Shown piece by piece: positions 36,970-46,213 of a stretch of 64,000 nt of DNA. The stretch lies in assembly GCA_902801625.1 (NCBI GenBank), contig CADCJI010000002.1:1-64000 (forward strand). Reading direction: 5' to 3'. The first letter of the stretch is position 1, and each line of letters opens with the position of its first letter. The position numbers and the translations under genes were made by a program. The stretch comes from an uncultured Bacteroidia bacterium (GTDB taxonomy: Bacteria > Bacteroidota > Bacteroidia > Bacteroidales > F082). A model generated the notes under the pieces. That model did not search any database. It was not told the origin of the DNA and saw only the letters and a program-made list of their open reading frames with translations.

Positions 36970-38307
36970 TTACTGTTGTTTTAAGGCAAAACCTTCTTCC
37001 ACCCTAATCTCCTTGGCGGTGCCGATCGGAACCAAGGTGTACCATAGTTTCAGCCTGTCGTTCTGCAAAATGTTCTGGTCTGCCGGAATCTCGATGCTCC
37101 CGATGCCGCTGACCTCGTTGGCCGTGACCATCATGTTCAGCACATTGGAAACAAGATTGCGGAAGATGGTAATCTGTGTCGTCGAGAGAAGACCCGTCGC
37201 CGGATCGACCTTGATGGGCGAGTTGACATACTTCAGCAAGGCGAGACGCACGCCACGGCGCGACTTGTTGATGACGCGGTTGCGGGCGATGGTGCGGTAG
37301 TCGCCGTCAGAGCAGGTCGTGTCGCCGTTGAAGAACACATGTCCCTCATAGCCGACATAGCGGCAGAGGAAGATGTAGCCCTTGTCGTCAAGCGTGTCAA
37401 TCTGCGTCGAATTGAGCGAAGCATACTTCGTCGCGTTGGTCAACACACCGTCATTCAGCGTGCAGTCGCCAAAGCCCAGCTCAATGTCCGGGAACTGGCT
37501 CACAACGTCGTATTGCTGTACCCAGCCGATGCTCTCCGCCACATTCGCAATCGAAAGGATGCCCAACGCGGCACCGACGTTGCCAACAGGGGTCTTGCTA
37601 TCCAAGGCAGCCTGCATAAGATGCACGTCGTTGTCGAGAGCCTGACCAAGCAGGACGCTGACATAGCGTTTGCTGATGATGCAAGTCGGGATCTTCGTCA
37701 GGTCAACTGATGTAATCTCAGTTGGATTGCCCTCGTTAAGAGGACCGAGAACCTTCGCTGAGTTGGCATTCAACAGGATGCTCACCGGGGCGTTGTAGTC
37801 GTTAGCGAGCGTGGTGGCAATCGCATCAAGGTCGCCAACCAGTCTCACACCATACTGTGGAGCGGTGGTGTCGGCATGTGACCAAAGGTTTTTCTCTGTC
37901 CACACACCAAACTGGTTGATAACGCCGAAGGCAGCCTTCTGCATCGTGATGAGTGCGTTGAAGTCTTGCGAGCAGTCGGCAAACATGACAAACAGTCTGC
38001 CGCTGCCACCTGCCACATCGAAGAAGTGCTTGATGTGGTAGTAGGGAATGCCGTGCAGGAAGTTGCTGGTGGCATCGGTATCAGCGTCAAAAGGCTTGAT
38101 ACCGGCGTCAACGGCATCCTGCAAGGTGTTGAACTCGACCACCGTGTTCTGGAACGTGTTTGCCACCGTCGCCGGATAAGCCTGCGTCCAGAAGTTGGTT
38201 TGGCCGGAAATGTCGAACAAGAGACCACAGATTCTTTCGGTATTGTTGGAAATCTCTTTTCCAATGTTACCGTCGGTGTCTCTCATGAATACTCCACCTA
38301 ATGCCAT
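36970..38307 (-). CDS. Tail sheath protein, DUF2586-like
   Basis: 445 residues. The N terminus MALGGVFMRDTDGNI and the central IPYYHIKHFFDVAGGSGRLF resemble DUF2586/Mu gpL-type sheath proteins used by Bacteroidales myophages. The C-terminal half holds the conserved GYIFLCRYVGYEGHVFFNGD segment. It forms the contractile outer layer of the tail. The gene overlaps the end of the acidic protein gene by 1 base. Confidence 0.82.
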   Translation of the reverse strand: MALGGVFMRDTDGNIGKEISNNTERICGLLFDISGQTNFWTQAYPATVANTFQNTVVEFNTLQDAVDAGIKPFDADTDATSNFLHGIPYYHIKHFFDVAGGSGRLFVMFADCSQDFNALITMQKAAFGVINQFGVWTEKNLWSHADTTAPQYGVRLVGDLDAIATTLANDYNAPVSILLNANSAKVLGPLNEGNPTEITSVDLTKIPTCIISKRYVSVLLGQALDNDVHLMQAALDSKTPVGNVGAALGILSIANVAESIGWVQQYDVVSQFPDIELGFGDCTLNDGVLTNATKYASLNSTQIDTLDDKGYIFLCRYVGYEGHVFFNGDTTCSDGDYRTIARNRVINKSRRGVRLALLKYVNSPIKVDPATGLLSTTQITIFRNLVSNVLNMMVTANEVSGIGSIEIPADQNILQNDRLKLWYTLVPIGTAKEIRVEEGFALKQQ

Positions 38308-38705
38308 TATTTTTCAGTTTTGTTGTTTTTGAAATAAGGATTCTTGTACAGGACAGCCTTGCCTCTGATGCTCTCCGGCGTGCCGTTGCGCCAGATGCCT
38401 CCGCCCTTTCCAACATACAGGAACTCCATTTCAGGGAACACGGCGAGGGTCTTCAGCACATCTTCTGGGATGTCCTGCTCCTTGGCCACAGGCTCAGGCT
38501 TGGTTTCCTCCACCACATTGGTTTCCACGGCTTCCTCCTCTTTCGGGGTTTCTTCCGTGGTCTCTTGGGTGGCAGGGGCTTCTTCGCCAGCCTCTCCCTG
38601 GGATTCTTCGTCGTGGGTTTCCTCGGTGACGGTTTCCTCCACCACCTTGGTTTCCACGGCTTCCTCCTCTTTCGGGGTTTCTGTTTCAGTCTTCTTCTTT
38701 GCCAT
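38307..38705 (-). CDS. Acidic protein with internal duplication
   Basis: 132 residues. The first 80 are very acidic and include the unit ETPKEEEAVETxVVEET twice (about residues 9-25 and 53-69), also duplicated at DNA level. The last 45 form a small ordered domain (FLYVGKGGGIWRNGTPESIR). It lies between capsid and sheath genes, where head-tail joining proteins occur. Function unknown. Confidence 0.6.
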   Translation of the reverse strand: MAKKKTETETPKEEEAVETKVVEETVTEETHDEESQGEAGEEAPATQETTEETPKEEEAVETNVVEETKPEPVAKEQDIPEDVLKTLAVFPEMEFLYVGKGGGIWRNGTPESIRGKAVLYKNPYFKNNKTEK

Positions 38706-38725
38706 ACTGGTTAAGTTTTTATGAC

Positions 38726-38760
38726 ACGGGGGCGTTCGTTTGTTGAGCGCCCGCCCCCGT
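38726..38760 (-). other. GC-rich hairpin after the capsid gene
   Basis: ACGGGGGCG pairs with CGCCCCCGT, a 9-bp stem with a 17-base loop. No U tract follows on the minus strand, so it is more likely a message-stabilising or processing hairpin 3' of the major capsid gene than a terminator. Confidence 0.5.
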
Positions 38761-38785
38761 TGTCAGGTTTGTGTCAACTTGTCGC

Positions 38786-40102
38786 TTAGGCGGTCACGGT
38801 GACGGTGATTTCGGCGGTGTCGCCAGTGGAATCGGTCACAGTCACGGTGTGAGTACCGGTCGGGCAGTCAGCGGCGGCGGCGATGGTGATCGTGCCTTCG
38901 CTGATGGAGGCCGTCAGCTTAGCCTGCGAGGACTCCACGCTGCATTGGCCGTTGGAGGCCGACACAGCGACAGTGGTGCTCGCGCCTTGGGCGACGCTGG
39001 CCGTGGTTGCGGCGAGAGTCAGGATGTTCTTGTGGTAGGTGGTCCAAACCACAACCTCCGAAGGCAGGATGAAGTTGACATCCATCTTCAGACGCATCTG
39101 GAAGAAGTACAGCTCGGAGTTGGCCTGCAAAGGCTCAACCTTCACGGACTCTTCGTCGGTGGCGTAGTCAACACCCATCCACAGGTTGGAGTTCATGTCT
39201 CTCGTGAACTTGCCCATGAAGATGGTGTTCTCCGGGATGCCGCTGATGACCACGATACGGTGGCCTTTGTAGCGCATCTTGTTCACGTCGGCGTTCTCGG
39301 TGTACTTCACGTCCTTGGCCGTGAGGTAGGCATCGTAGAGGTCCCAAGCCTCCCATCCCATGACGTAGCAGAGGTTGGGATTCTTGCGGATGTTCTTCGG
39401 GCACGACTGGTGCATGGCCTTCAAAGCGGCCTCGACTTGGGCGCCGGTCGAAAGGGCGGTGTTGCCTGCAATGACGAACTTGCCAGAGGCGACCTCGTTC
39501 TTTTCGGCATCGGTCGGGTCGGCAGCGATGGCGGCGAGCATGTTGTTGATGACACGCATCACGGCACCGTCGAAATACTTCATCGGGCCAGCGTCGGAAT
39601 CGCCACCGAGAGTCACGTTGTCCGTGCTGTCGGAAACGAAAGCGGCGTTGGTGCCACCCTTGCGGCTGCACCAGATGGCGTCGCCGATGTACTGGTCCTT
39701 GCGGTCGAGCAAGAGGCGCAGCATGGTGGCCTGCACCTTCGGGTCAAGCTCACGGAAGATGAGTTTGCCGTCGGGTTGGAACGGTTTCCAGTAGTCTTCG
39801 AAGTCGCGGGGGTTGAACTCCAGGTAGACCATGAAGTCTGCCGGGTCAAGGTAGCGCTCCGAAACCTGGTACTGGTTGAAGTTGCCACTGCTGTTGCCAC
39901 CGTGGGTGGAAGTGGGCGTCGGCTGGTTGTCTTGGATGATCTTGCCCAAGCTCATGTGAGGAAGGACCTTTCTCTTCTGGATGCCGGGCTCGATGTGGAT
40001 CAGGCCTTCCTTGTAGGTGTCGTTGCCCTGTGCGGCATAGACTAACAAGTCTTCAAGGACTTCGCCTGCGTAGGTGTTACCTGCATAATTGATAGTAGCC
40101 AT
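38786..40102 (-). CDS. Major capsid protein with C-terminal Ig-like domain
   Basis: 438 residues. Residues 1-360 form the shell-forming part (LEDLLVYAAQGNDTYKEGLI; WCSRKGGTNAAFVSDSTDN; SELYFFQMRLKMDVNF). From about 362 to the end a Thr/Ser/Ala-rich beta domain (QGASTTVAVSASNGQCSVES onward) looks like a bacterial Ig-like fold, probably displayed on the capsid surface. It follows the protease/scaffold gene, the standard order. Confidence 0.85.
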   Translation of the reverse strand: MATINYAGNTYAGEVLEDLLVYAAQGNDTYKEGLIHIEPGIQKRKVLPHMSLGKIIQDNQPTPTSTHGGNSSGNFNQYQVSERYLDPADFMVYLEFNPRDFEDYWKPFQPDGKLIFRELDPKVQATMLRLLLDRKDQYIGDAIWCSRKGGTNAAFVSDSTDNVTLGGDSDAGPMKYFDGAVMRVINNMLAAIAADPTDAEKNEVASGKFVIAGNTALSTGAQVEAALKAMHQSCPKNIRKNPNLCYVMGWEAWDLYDAYLTAKDVKYTENADVNKMRYKGHRIVVISGIPENTIFMGKFTRDMNSNLWMGVDYATDEESVKVEPLQANSELYFFQMRLKMDVNFILPSEVVVWTTYHKNILTLAATTASVAQGASTTVAVSASNGQCSVESSQAKLTASISEGTITIAAAADCPTGTHTVTVTDSTGDTAEITVTVTA

Positions 40103-40116
40103 TCGTTCTTGTTTTG

Positions 40117-41373
40117 TTAGAATTTCTTCAGTTCAAAGTTCTCGCCCACAACCTCGGTCACTTTGGCCTGCATCTGCTGCTCGGCCTCGGTCATGCCGTT
40201 TCGGGCTTGCTCTTGGTTCTTCGGGTCTTTGGCGATTACCTCGCTGATGACCTTGCGGCCTTCGATAGAGGCAAGGGTGGCCTTAACCGTATCGAAGTTG
40301 TTCTGGGCCATCTGAATCCACGATTCCTTGGCCTCGGCAGTAATCTTGCCTGCGGCGACGGCAGCGTCAACCACAGACTCAATCTCGGCTTTCAGGGCGG
40401 CGGCTTCGGCATCCTTGTATTTCTGCAATTCAGCCTTAGCGGTAGCAAGTTCGCCCTTCAGGTTGCTGACCTCGGTTTCCTTTCCGGTGAACTTGATGTT
40501 CAGCTCGGAATGTTGTGCCTGCAAAGCGGCCAACTCGTCCTTCGCCTTCAACAGATCACCCACCTTGGCCGAGACAGCAATCATCGTAGCGTCCTCTTTC
40601 AGTCCGAGTTGCGCCACGATTTCTTTGAAATCCTTCTCGTTCATTAAGTGTTGTGTTTGGGGTTGTTTTTTATTGGTAATAGTTTCGAGTCTCGCAATAA
40701 GTTTTTCATTGCTGATTTCTGCGGCAATCGAGGTGAACATTTCGCGCACCTGCACATCCTTGCCACCTTCCTTGGCCTCGGCCATCACGTCGCCGATCTT
40801 GTCGGCCACGGCCATTTCCGTCTCGATGACATGAGAGGCCGGGATGACGCCTGCGTCGACGGCTTCCTGGGCCGTGAAGAATGTGCCGTCAAGGTTCTCC
40901 TTGCCGTCCATGATGTCCTTCACCTGGTCTTCGCTCAGTCCGAAGCGCTTCACATAAATGGTCTCGATCTGCTTGCGGAACACCTCGATGGAACGCTTTG
41001 TGTTCTCGTCGTCTGTGGCATCCTCGATGAACGGGTTGTGGATCATCAGCAGCGAATAGTCGTGCATGTAGAGGCGCTTGCCTGCCGACCAGATAATGGA
41101 ACCCATCGAAGCAGCAATACCCTCAATGACGCACTCGGTCTCAATCGGACAACTGTTAATCACCGAAAAGGTGCTCATTCCGTAGATGACACTGCCGCCC
41201 TCTGAATTGATGGCGACAATAATCTTCGACGGTCTGACGATTTCCTGCAAAAACAGGAACTCATCGTTGAACTCACTCACATTCCAGTATTCGACAGGGC
41301 CGAAAAAGCGGATTACGGCAGGTTTGCCCTGCTCATACGATCCGACTATGTGTTTCAAGTTGTTTACGTCCAT
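40117..41373 (-). CDS. ClpP-type prohead protease fused to scaffold
   Basis: 418 residues. Residues 1-200 are ClpP-like: INSEGGSV, the serine motif GIAASMGS (Ser89) and MIHNP (His112). Residues about 244-418 are a highly charged coiled coil typical of scaffolding proteins (DELAALQAQHSELN). An in-frame ATG at 40644 (MNEKDFKEIVAQLG) falls exactly at the domain border and could give free scaffold, as in lambda C/Nu3. The protease would mature the head. Confidence 0.85.
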   Translation of the reverse strand: MDVNNLKHIVGSYEQGKPAVIRFFGPVEYWNVSEFNDEFLFLQEIVRPSKIIVAINSEGGSVIYGMSTFSVINSCPIETECVIEGIAASMGSIIWSAGKRLYMHDYSLLMIHNPFIEDATDDENTKRSIEVFRKQIETIYVKRFGLSEDQVKDIMDGKENLDGTFFTAQEAVDAGVIPASHVIETEMAVADKIGDVMAEAKEGGKDVQVREMFTSIAAEISNEKLIARLETITNKKQPQTQHLMNEKDFKEIVAQLGLKEDATMIAVSAKVGDLLKAKDELAALQAQHSELNIKFTGKETEVSNLKGELATAKAELQKYKDAEAAALKAEIESVVDAAVAAGKITAEAKESWIQMAQNNFDTVKATLASIEGRKVISEVIAKDPKNQEQARNGMTEAEQQMQAKVTEVVGENFELKKF

Positions 41374-41425
41374 TAAGCATTCGCTTTATTAGGCAATAGA
41401 TGGCACGGGCAAAAAAGGTTTTCCA

Positions 41426-42205
41426 TCACCCGTTTTCGGGCGAATTGCCGCCGTTTTCATCCCCTTCCTCGCCAGTCTGCACGTTGGCGTTCACGTCAGC
41501 CTTTGGGTACACAAAACCGGGAAGGTCTTCGTAAAGCGGCTCGTTGTGGTCCTCGTGGCCGTTGCGCTTGTCCTCATCCTGGTCGCTGTGGTCGGTGAAG
41601 GGCGGAATCACGATGTAGCGCTCCACATAGTTACGCTGCGTGTATGCCGTGTAGTCGTTGAACTCTATGTCGTATTCTATCCAGCAGGGCTGCAATCCGT
41701 CGTCGAAACTCAACGGCTGGTCCCAATAGGCCAACTGGAACTTCTTCGCCAATGCCGGGTACTTCCCCTTCTGGTCCTGTATCGCCGTGTTGATGAGCGA
41801 GAACATTTCCAGCACCTCGGTCTCAACCACATCGTCGCTGTTGTTCAGCCTGTTCAGCACATAGTGGATGCGCATCGAGCCTTTGCCTTCCGAAATGTTC
41901 GACTGCCCCACCCTGTAATTCACATCAATGAAGTGGATAAAGACTGCCGGGAATACGATTGGGTATTCCGTGTTTTGTCTTCTGCCTTTCACACGCGCCA
42001 ACTGCCCGTTGTCGAACTTGATTGTCTTGAAGAACGGCGGAAAGTCAGGTTCGTCCTCCTTGATGGTCCAGTCCTCCTTGATGGTCATAAGTATCTCCTT
42101 GACGGCATTGTAGGCCGCAGTAAGCGGATTGACGGGCTCGGCCACCAACTCTGTAATGACGGTCTCTGTCCCAGTGTTCGACTGTTTGTTTTTGCTTACA
42201 ATCAT
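41426..42205 (-). CDS. Head-tail joining/tail completion protein (putative)
   Basis: 259 residues. The core (about 70-205) has the build of tail terminator proteins: FPAVFIHFIDVNYRVGQSN, then GSMRIHYVLNRLNNSDD and a helix with EMFSLINTAIQ, plus AYWDQPLSFDDGLQPCWIEYD. The C-terminal 55 residues are acidic and disordered. Its place between the gpG-like and protease genes supports a neck or tail completion role. Confidence 0.55.
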   Translation of the reverse strand: MIVSKNKQSNTGTETVITELVAEPVNPLTAAYNAVKEILMTIKEDWTIKEDEPDFPPFFKTIKFDNGQLARVKGRRQNTEYPIVFPAVFIHFIDVNYRVGQSNISEGKGSMRIHYVLNRLNNSDDVVETEVLEMFSLINTAIQDQKGKYPALAKKFQLAYWDQPLSFDDGLQPCWIEYDIEFNDYTAYTQRNYVERYIVIPPFTDHSDQDEDKRNGHEDHNEPLYEDLPGFVYPKADVNANVQTGEEGDENGGNSPENG

Positions 42206-42218
42206 TCTCGCTCCTTGT

Positions 42219-42755
42219 TTATGTTAATGCCGTGTGCGGTATCTTTCTCGTTATCGGGAACCCCCTGAACAGCAGATTGGTCAACTTCAAAATCTTGTCG
42301 TCAAGCACGGTCGAATGTCCGATGAACTGCCTACGGGCGATATTGGCCGCTCTTCCTGTCCTGAATCCGGCTCCGTCAGGGGCATTGTGTACCGCCGCAT
42401 AGCAGAATCCCCTGTGTCTTGCCGCTGTGTTGAACTTCTTCGGGTCGGTATAGACATGCGACGTCAGATGTCGACCACCTGCCATGCTCCATCTTCCAGC
42501 CGTCTTGCTTGTGATGGAGTTTTTCAGCGTGCCAGTCTCTTTCAGGATGGGATGGTAGGGCTTCGGGGTCTTCTTTCTCGGAGGCCATTTCCCGCCTCCC
42601 CTCGTATTGAAGCCTCTCCTGTCGAACGAACCCTTGAATGTCTCTACTGCGGCTTTGCTTGCCTCAACCTCGAAGTTCCAAGCGTTCACGTTGAACACAT
42701 GCTTCAGCAAGGCCCATTGCGCCGCCACTTGTCCGGGTGTAACCTTAATCGCCAT
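42219..42755 (-). CDS. Phage virion morphogenesis protein, gpG/gpS-like
   Basis: 178 residues. The pattern FDRRGFNTRGGGKWPPRK, then HPILKETGTLKNSI and YAAVHNAPDGAGFRTGRAAN with NIARRQFIGHS is characteristic of the Mu gpG/P2 gpS virion morphogenesis (tail completion) family. The start overlaps the F-like gene by 11 bases, as in Mu. Confidence 0.82.
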   Translation of the reverse strand: MAIKVTPGQVAAQWALLKHVFNVNAWNFEVEASKAAVETFKGSFDRRGFNTRGGGKWPPRKKTPKPYHPILKETGTLKNSITSKTAGRWSMAGGRHLTSHVYTDPKKFNTAARHRGFCYAAVHNAPDGAGFRTGRAANIARRQFIGHSTVLDDKILKLTNLLFRGFPITRKIPHTALT

Positions 42756-43632
42756 TCAGAAGCCCTTTCTTTATCTTCTCGGCCATGCCTTGCAGCCGCT
42801 CAATATCTTCTTCCTTCACATCGAAATAAGGATGCTCGTCGGAGAAGATCCTGCCACCCTTGGCCACGCTCTCCTTGAAAGTCCTGTTGAACCACGACGG
42901 CATTTCAGGAACCTCATACACGGCAGCCTTCACATCCAACATGCCCTTGATGGTTTCTTCTTCAAGGAAGCAACGGCAACCATGCTCGATAGGTGGAATG
43001 AGCCATTCGGGGAAAAGCATCTTCGGAACCGTATAGCCTTCCCACACGGCGTGCCACGGGCGCACACGGTCGTCAAGCTGCGTCCTGTAGGTCAGCATCG
43101 TCCCGTCGTCCAGCATATACAGCATGAGCGCGACACTCAAGGCGTGCTCGATGTCGCCGTTCTCCACACCCATGTAGGTCAGATTGTATTTCTTGAACAG
43201 GCTTTCCATCCAGTCAGGCAAACCGCTCTCCGTTTCCATACCCCATTCCAGCTCGCCAGCCACGTCCTCGACATCTTCAATCATCTGGTATTCCTCGGCC
43301 ACGGAAAAGTCAACGATGTTGTCGAAAGCGGCCATCAGCACATCGCGGCGTTTCTTTTCTTCATTCGTCAGTTTGGCGACATCTGAATTGAGCAGTTCAA
43401 ATGCCGTTTCCCAATCTATCTCAAAGCCTTTCAATGCAGCGTCGATGCCGAACTTGGCACGCAAGGCCGCCAACGCTTCAAGCAGCTCGTCAAGCGTAAT
43501 CTGCTCGCCTATGCCTTTGATGAAGTTCTCGAAAATGGCCAGCAATGCGGCATACGCCTTTTCGTCAAGGTCGTCTTCCGTCGGCTCTATGTCTTCCTGC
43601 GCTTTCACCGGGACGCCGTGCGCCGCCTTCAC
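42745..43632 (-). CDS. Minor head protein, Mu gpF-like
   Basis: 295 residues. The C-terminal part has the F-protein signature: TYRTQLDDRVRPWHAVWEGY followed by PPIEHGCRCFL. The N-terminal half is helical. Such proteins sit near the portal and help head assembly or DNA ejection. The start overlaps the portal gene by 4 bases. Confidence 0.85.
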   Translation of the reverse strand: MKAAHGVPVKAQEDIEPTEDDLDEKAYAALLAIFENFIKGIGEQITLDELLEALAALRAKFGIDAALKGFEIDWETAFELLNSDVAKLTNEEKKRRDVLMAAFDNIVDFSVAEEYQMIEDVEDVAGELEWGMETESGLPDWMESLFKKYNLTYMGVENGDIEHALSVALMLYMLDDGTMLTYRTQLDDRVRPWHAVWEGYTVPKMLFPEWLIPPIEHGCRCFLEEETIKGMLDVKAAVYEVPEMPSWFNRTFKESVAKGGRIFSDEHPYFDVKEEDIERLQGMAEKIKKGLLNGD

Positions 43633-44954
43633 CGCCTCCCCGTGAAAAAATTTCCAGGCTCTCCGCGACGGTGGCCATACCGCTTATAATATTCCTCGTC
43701 CGACATGATATTGCGGTCGTCGTCGCCACCTGCGGTTCCGCCGCCACCTCCATTGCCGCCTTCAACCAGGTTGATCTGCTTGCCGACCACAACGCCGAAA
43801 GTCTTCTCAATCTCGTCGGGGCTGACCTCGAATTTGTCGGTGATGAAGTCATACAGTTGGATCTGGTCCTGGTCGCTCATTTCAAGGCGCTTCGCATACT
43901 TGAACACCGTTCCCTTTTCCAGATAACCCATAGCGACAAGACGCGGCAGCACCTCCTCGTTCATCACATTCTCGATGTAGCGACGGTACGACTCCACCCT
44001 GTCCCTGAAGATGTCCTGGTGGGCACGAGTGGCACCCACATACGACATCGTTGCACCGGCCATCGACTCCGAACCGAGGATGAGGTTCGACACGTCGCGG
44101 TCAACCAATTCCATCAGCCCGGTGAAAATCTTCTCCGAGTTCGACATGGTGAAGGTCTTGATGTCCACCTCGTCGTTCAATCCTGTGACGATGACCTTGT
44201 TCTGGGCCGCGCTCGCGATGTCGTTGGCGAGTTTCTTGCGGTCCGACTGCATGGTCGAATCGGTCTTCCCGTGTATGATGGGCTGCCCGTATGTATGACT
44301 AAAATTGACATAGTTGGCCAAGGTGAACTTCTTGGCGAGAATCAACGGAGTGGTGGCAGAGAACAGGCCCAGCGAGCCGCTGTTGACGAGGATGTAGTTG
44401 TTCTCATACTGGCGGTCGTCGAAGTCCCAACCGGGAAGCCAGATGCCCTGCCTGCGAACGATGCGCCTCTGGTCGGGCAGCACATTGCGCCGCTCGATGA
44501 GGTTGATGGTCTTCAGCTTTCCGGTCCATTTGTCGATGTCTGGAAGTATCTCGATGGCGGTGTAGCCATACAGTTTCGCCTCCATGATGCCACGGATCAG
44601 CTTGTCGAACTGCGAGCCTTGCACCTTCTCCGTCTCTTTCACATCCTTGACAAACTTGCCCTTGTCGTTCACGCGGGCCAGCATATATCTCTCGCCTATG
44701 ATTTGCGACTCCAGCGTCTCGATGACGCCCGCAAGGTGCGCGTCCTGCTGCACGCAGGCATCATACAGGTCCATCAGCCTGCCACGGTCGTCCATCACGC
44801 AACCCTGGCCGCCCAGCACGTTCTGCACCGACTTGAAGCGGTTGTAGCGCTCAATCTCGCGCACATACTCCTGTATGGTCTTCTTCGAGGTCCTGAAAAT
44901 GGCCTCCAAAAGGTCTATGTTGAATTTCTCCTTGTCCGTGGTCTCGACTTCCAT
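43629..44954 (-). CDS. Portal protein, DUF935 family
   Basis: 441 residues. Typical DUF935/Mu gp29 features: ETLESQIIGERYMLARVN near 80, the LIERRNVLPDQRRIVRR region, KKFTLANYVNFSHTYGQPII (about 228) and NLILGSESMAGATMSYVGAT (about 293). It forms the dodecameric ring for DNA passage. The C-terminal 40 residues are Gly-rich. It is the first head gene read in this block, preceded by a terminator at 45028-45046. Confidence 0.9.
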   Translation of the reverse strand: MEVETTDKEKFNIDLLEAIFRTSKKTIQEYVREIERYNRFKSVQNVLGGQGCVMDDRGRLMDLYDACVQQDAHLAGVIETLESQIIGERYMLARVNDKGKFVKDVKETEKVQGSQFDKLIRGIMEAKLYGYTAIEILPDIDKWTGKLKTINLIERRNVLPDQRRIVRRQGIWLPGWDFDDRQYENNYILVNSGSLGLFSATTPLILAKKFTLANYVNFSHTYGQPIIHGKTDSTMQSDRKKLANDIASAAQNKVIVTGLNDEVDIKTFTMSNSEKIFTGLMELVDRDVSNLILGSESMAGATMSYVGATRAHQDIFRDRVESYRRYIENVMNEEVLPRLVAMGYLEKGTVFKYAKRLEMSDQDQIQLYDFITDKFEVSPDEIEKTFGVVVGKQINLVEGGNGGGGGTAGGDDDRNIMSDEEYYKRYGHRRGEPGNFFTGRR

Positions 44955-45021
44955 TCAGTTGCGTTTTTCCTTTGAATAGTCCGCCGAGGCTCCAATTGTT
45001 TGCAGAATCATGTCCGCATAC

Positions 45022-45053
45022 AAAAAAAAGCCCTTCAAGGGGGCTTCTTTTTT
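45022..45053 (-). terminator. Bidirectional intrinsic terminator
   Basis: AAGCCCTT pairs with GGGGGCTT around CAA, with T runs on both sides (eight A at 45022-45029 give a minus-strand T run; CTTTTTT follows on plus). It separates the accessory block from the portal gene. Confidence 0.75.
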
Positions 45054-45568
45054 CATTCAATTGAGTAAAGGACGACCGGCGGTCTTGGTGGCGGCGGCGG
45101 TGGCTCCGGCTTGGTCCGTTTGACGAGCCTGACATCCGCCTTGTTGAAGAACCTTGGGCACTGTTCGTCACCTATGCGGTGTTTCTTTGGGATTTTGTTG
45201 TAGGGTTTCCTCTTGCCTTTTTTGTCCTTCTCCGAGTCGGGATTGAACCAGATGCAGTGGTATCGGTCGAGGCAGCCTTTGAAGTCGCAGTCTGTGTTGC
45301 CTTTGCGTCTGGCGTTTATCTTCTTCGCGGTGAGATGGTCCACGAATACGACGTAAGGCATGTCGGGGTGTTCCTCCCTCGCCGCCCATCTTTTATCTTG
45401 GTCCTTTATCATTTCAACATCGTGTACGTTGACGGCGATGCGCTGCGCGGCAATGTAGATGTATTGGTTCGCGCCTGGTTCCGGCCCTACGGTGGCCGTG
45501 AACACCGAACTGTGGCTATACGACCTCCTCAACGAGAAATACACCTTGCTCCCTTCAACCCATTCCAT
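45053..45568 (-). CDS. Hypothetical protein with Pro-rich end
   Basis: 171 residues from MEWVEGSKVYFSLRR, 4 bases after the recombinase stop; an ATG 30 bases earlier would overlap the recombinase. It has Cys residues in NTDCDFKGCLDRYHC (possible metal site), a basic middle and a run of prolines near the C terminus. The stop lies within the terminator. No family recognised. Confidence 0.5.
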   Translation of the reverse strand: MEWVEGSKVYFSLRRSYSHSSVFTATVGPEPGANQYIYIAAQRIAVNVHDVEMIKDQDKRWAAREEHPDMPYVVFVDHLTAKKINARRKGNTDCDFKGCLDRYHCIWFNPDSEKDKKGKRKPYNKIPKKHRIGDEQCPRFFNKADVRLVKRTKPEPPPPPPRPPVVLYSIE

Positions 45569-45572
45569 TGCG

Positions 45573-46181
45573 TCAGAACTTGATGGAGTCGAAGACATTG
45601 CGCACCTCGTCGTCGGTGATGCCGATGTAGGTCATGGTGACACGGATCGTCGAGTGCTTGAAGATGCGGTTGAGAAGGACTATGCTTTCCTCCGTGCGAC
45701 CGAGGCTGTCGTAAACATAGCGTCCGAAAGTCTTCCGGAAGGTGTGTGATGAGAAGTTGCCGATGTTGAGGTTGTACCTTGCCTTGAACTCGCGGAACTT
45801 GAGATTGACGTGCTGCTGTGAGAAATGGTGCGGCTTGTGGTAAACGGCGTGTGCCTTGGCGTGGTTGCTCTCGAAGACCAGGTTGTCCCGGTCAGGGCTG
45901 CCTTGCAGGGCGTAAAGCTCGGCAAGGCGTGCATGTACCGACTCGTTGAAGTTGACCTTGCGTGCCTTGCCGGTCTTCTTCTCGATGACCGTGCATTCGG
46001 CGGCGAGCACATCCTTCCATTTCATCGTGAGGATGTCGGAAATGCGGCATCCGGTGCAGAATCCGAGCCGGGCGTAGGTTTCCCAAAGGTATTCCTTGTC
46101 GTTGTGGAGGCAGGTGAGCAGGCGCTGGTATTCGCCGTATTCGAGCCATTCTGCCGTGGTGAGTTGTCCTTTCTTTGCCAT
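45573..46181 (-). CDS. Tyrosine recombinase (integrase family)
   Basis: 202 residues from MAKKGQLTTAEWL. All catalytic residues are visible: Arg46 in GCRISDI, Lys near 70, HTFR (His146, Arg149), His176 in FKHSTIR and the nucleophile Tyr185 in MTYIG. The DNA-binding arm domain is almost absent, so it is nearly a bare catalytic domain, like invertase- or XerC-type enzymes. The start follows from a consensus promoter at 46214-46243, which lies inside a longer in-frame version. It may integrate the phage, resolve multimers or invert a segment. Confidence 0.85.
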   Translation of the reverse strand: MAKKGQLTTAEWLEYGEYQRLLTCLHNDKEYLWETYARLGFCTGCRISDILTMKWKDVLAAECTVIEKKTGKARKVNFNESVHARLAELYALQGSPDRDNLVFESNHAKAHAVYHKPHHFSQQHVNLKFREFKARYNLNIGNFSSHTFRKTFGRYVYDSLGRTEESIVLLNRIFKHSTIRVTMTYIGITDDEVRNVFDSIKF

Positions 46182-46213
46182 AGTGTTTGCTTTTTGATAT
46201 TCACTTTCGGTGG

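Noticed and set aside
38726..38760. Intrinsic terminator after the capsid gene
   Set aside because: The stem is strong but no U tract follows on the minus strand.
40964..40978. Self-match of the array spacer to the protease gene (TCTCGATCTGC)
   Set aside because: Only 11 bases are shared and the end that would form the guide seed does not match; expected by chance.
44851..45171. 106-codon minus-strand gene between portal and the Pro-rich protein
   Set aside because: It runs through the terminator and overlaps both neighbours in other frames; Arg/Ser-rich shadow.
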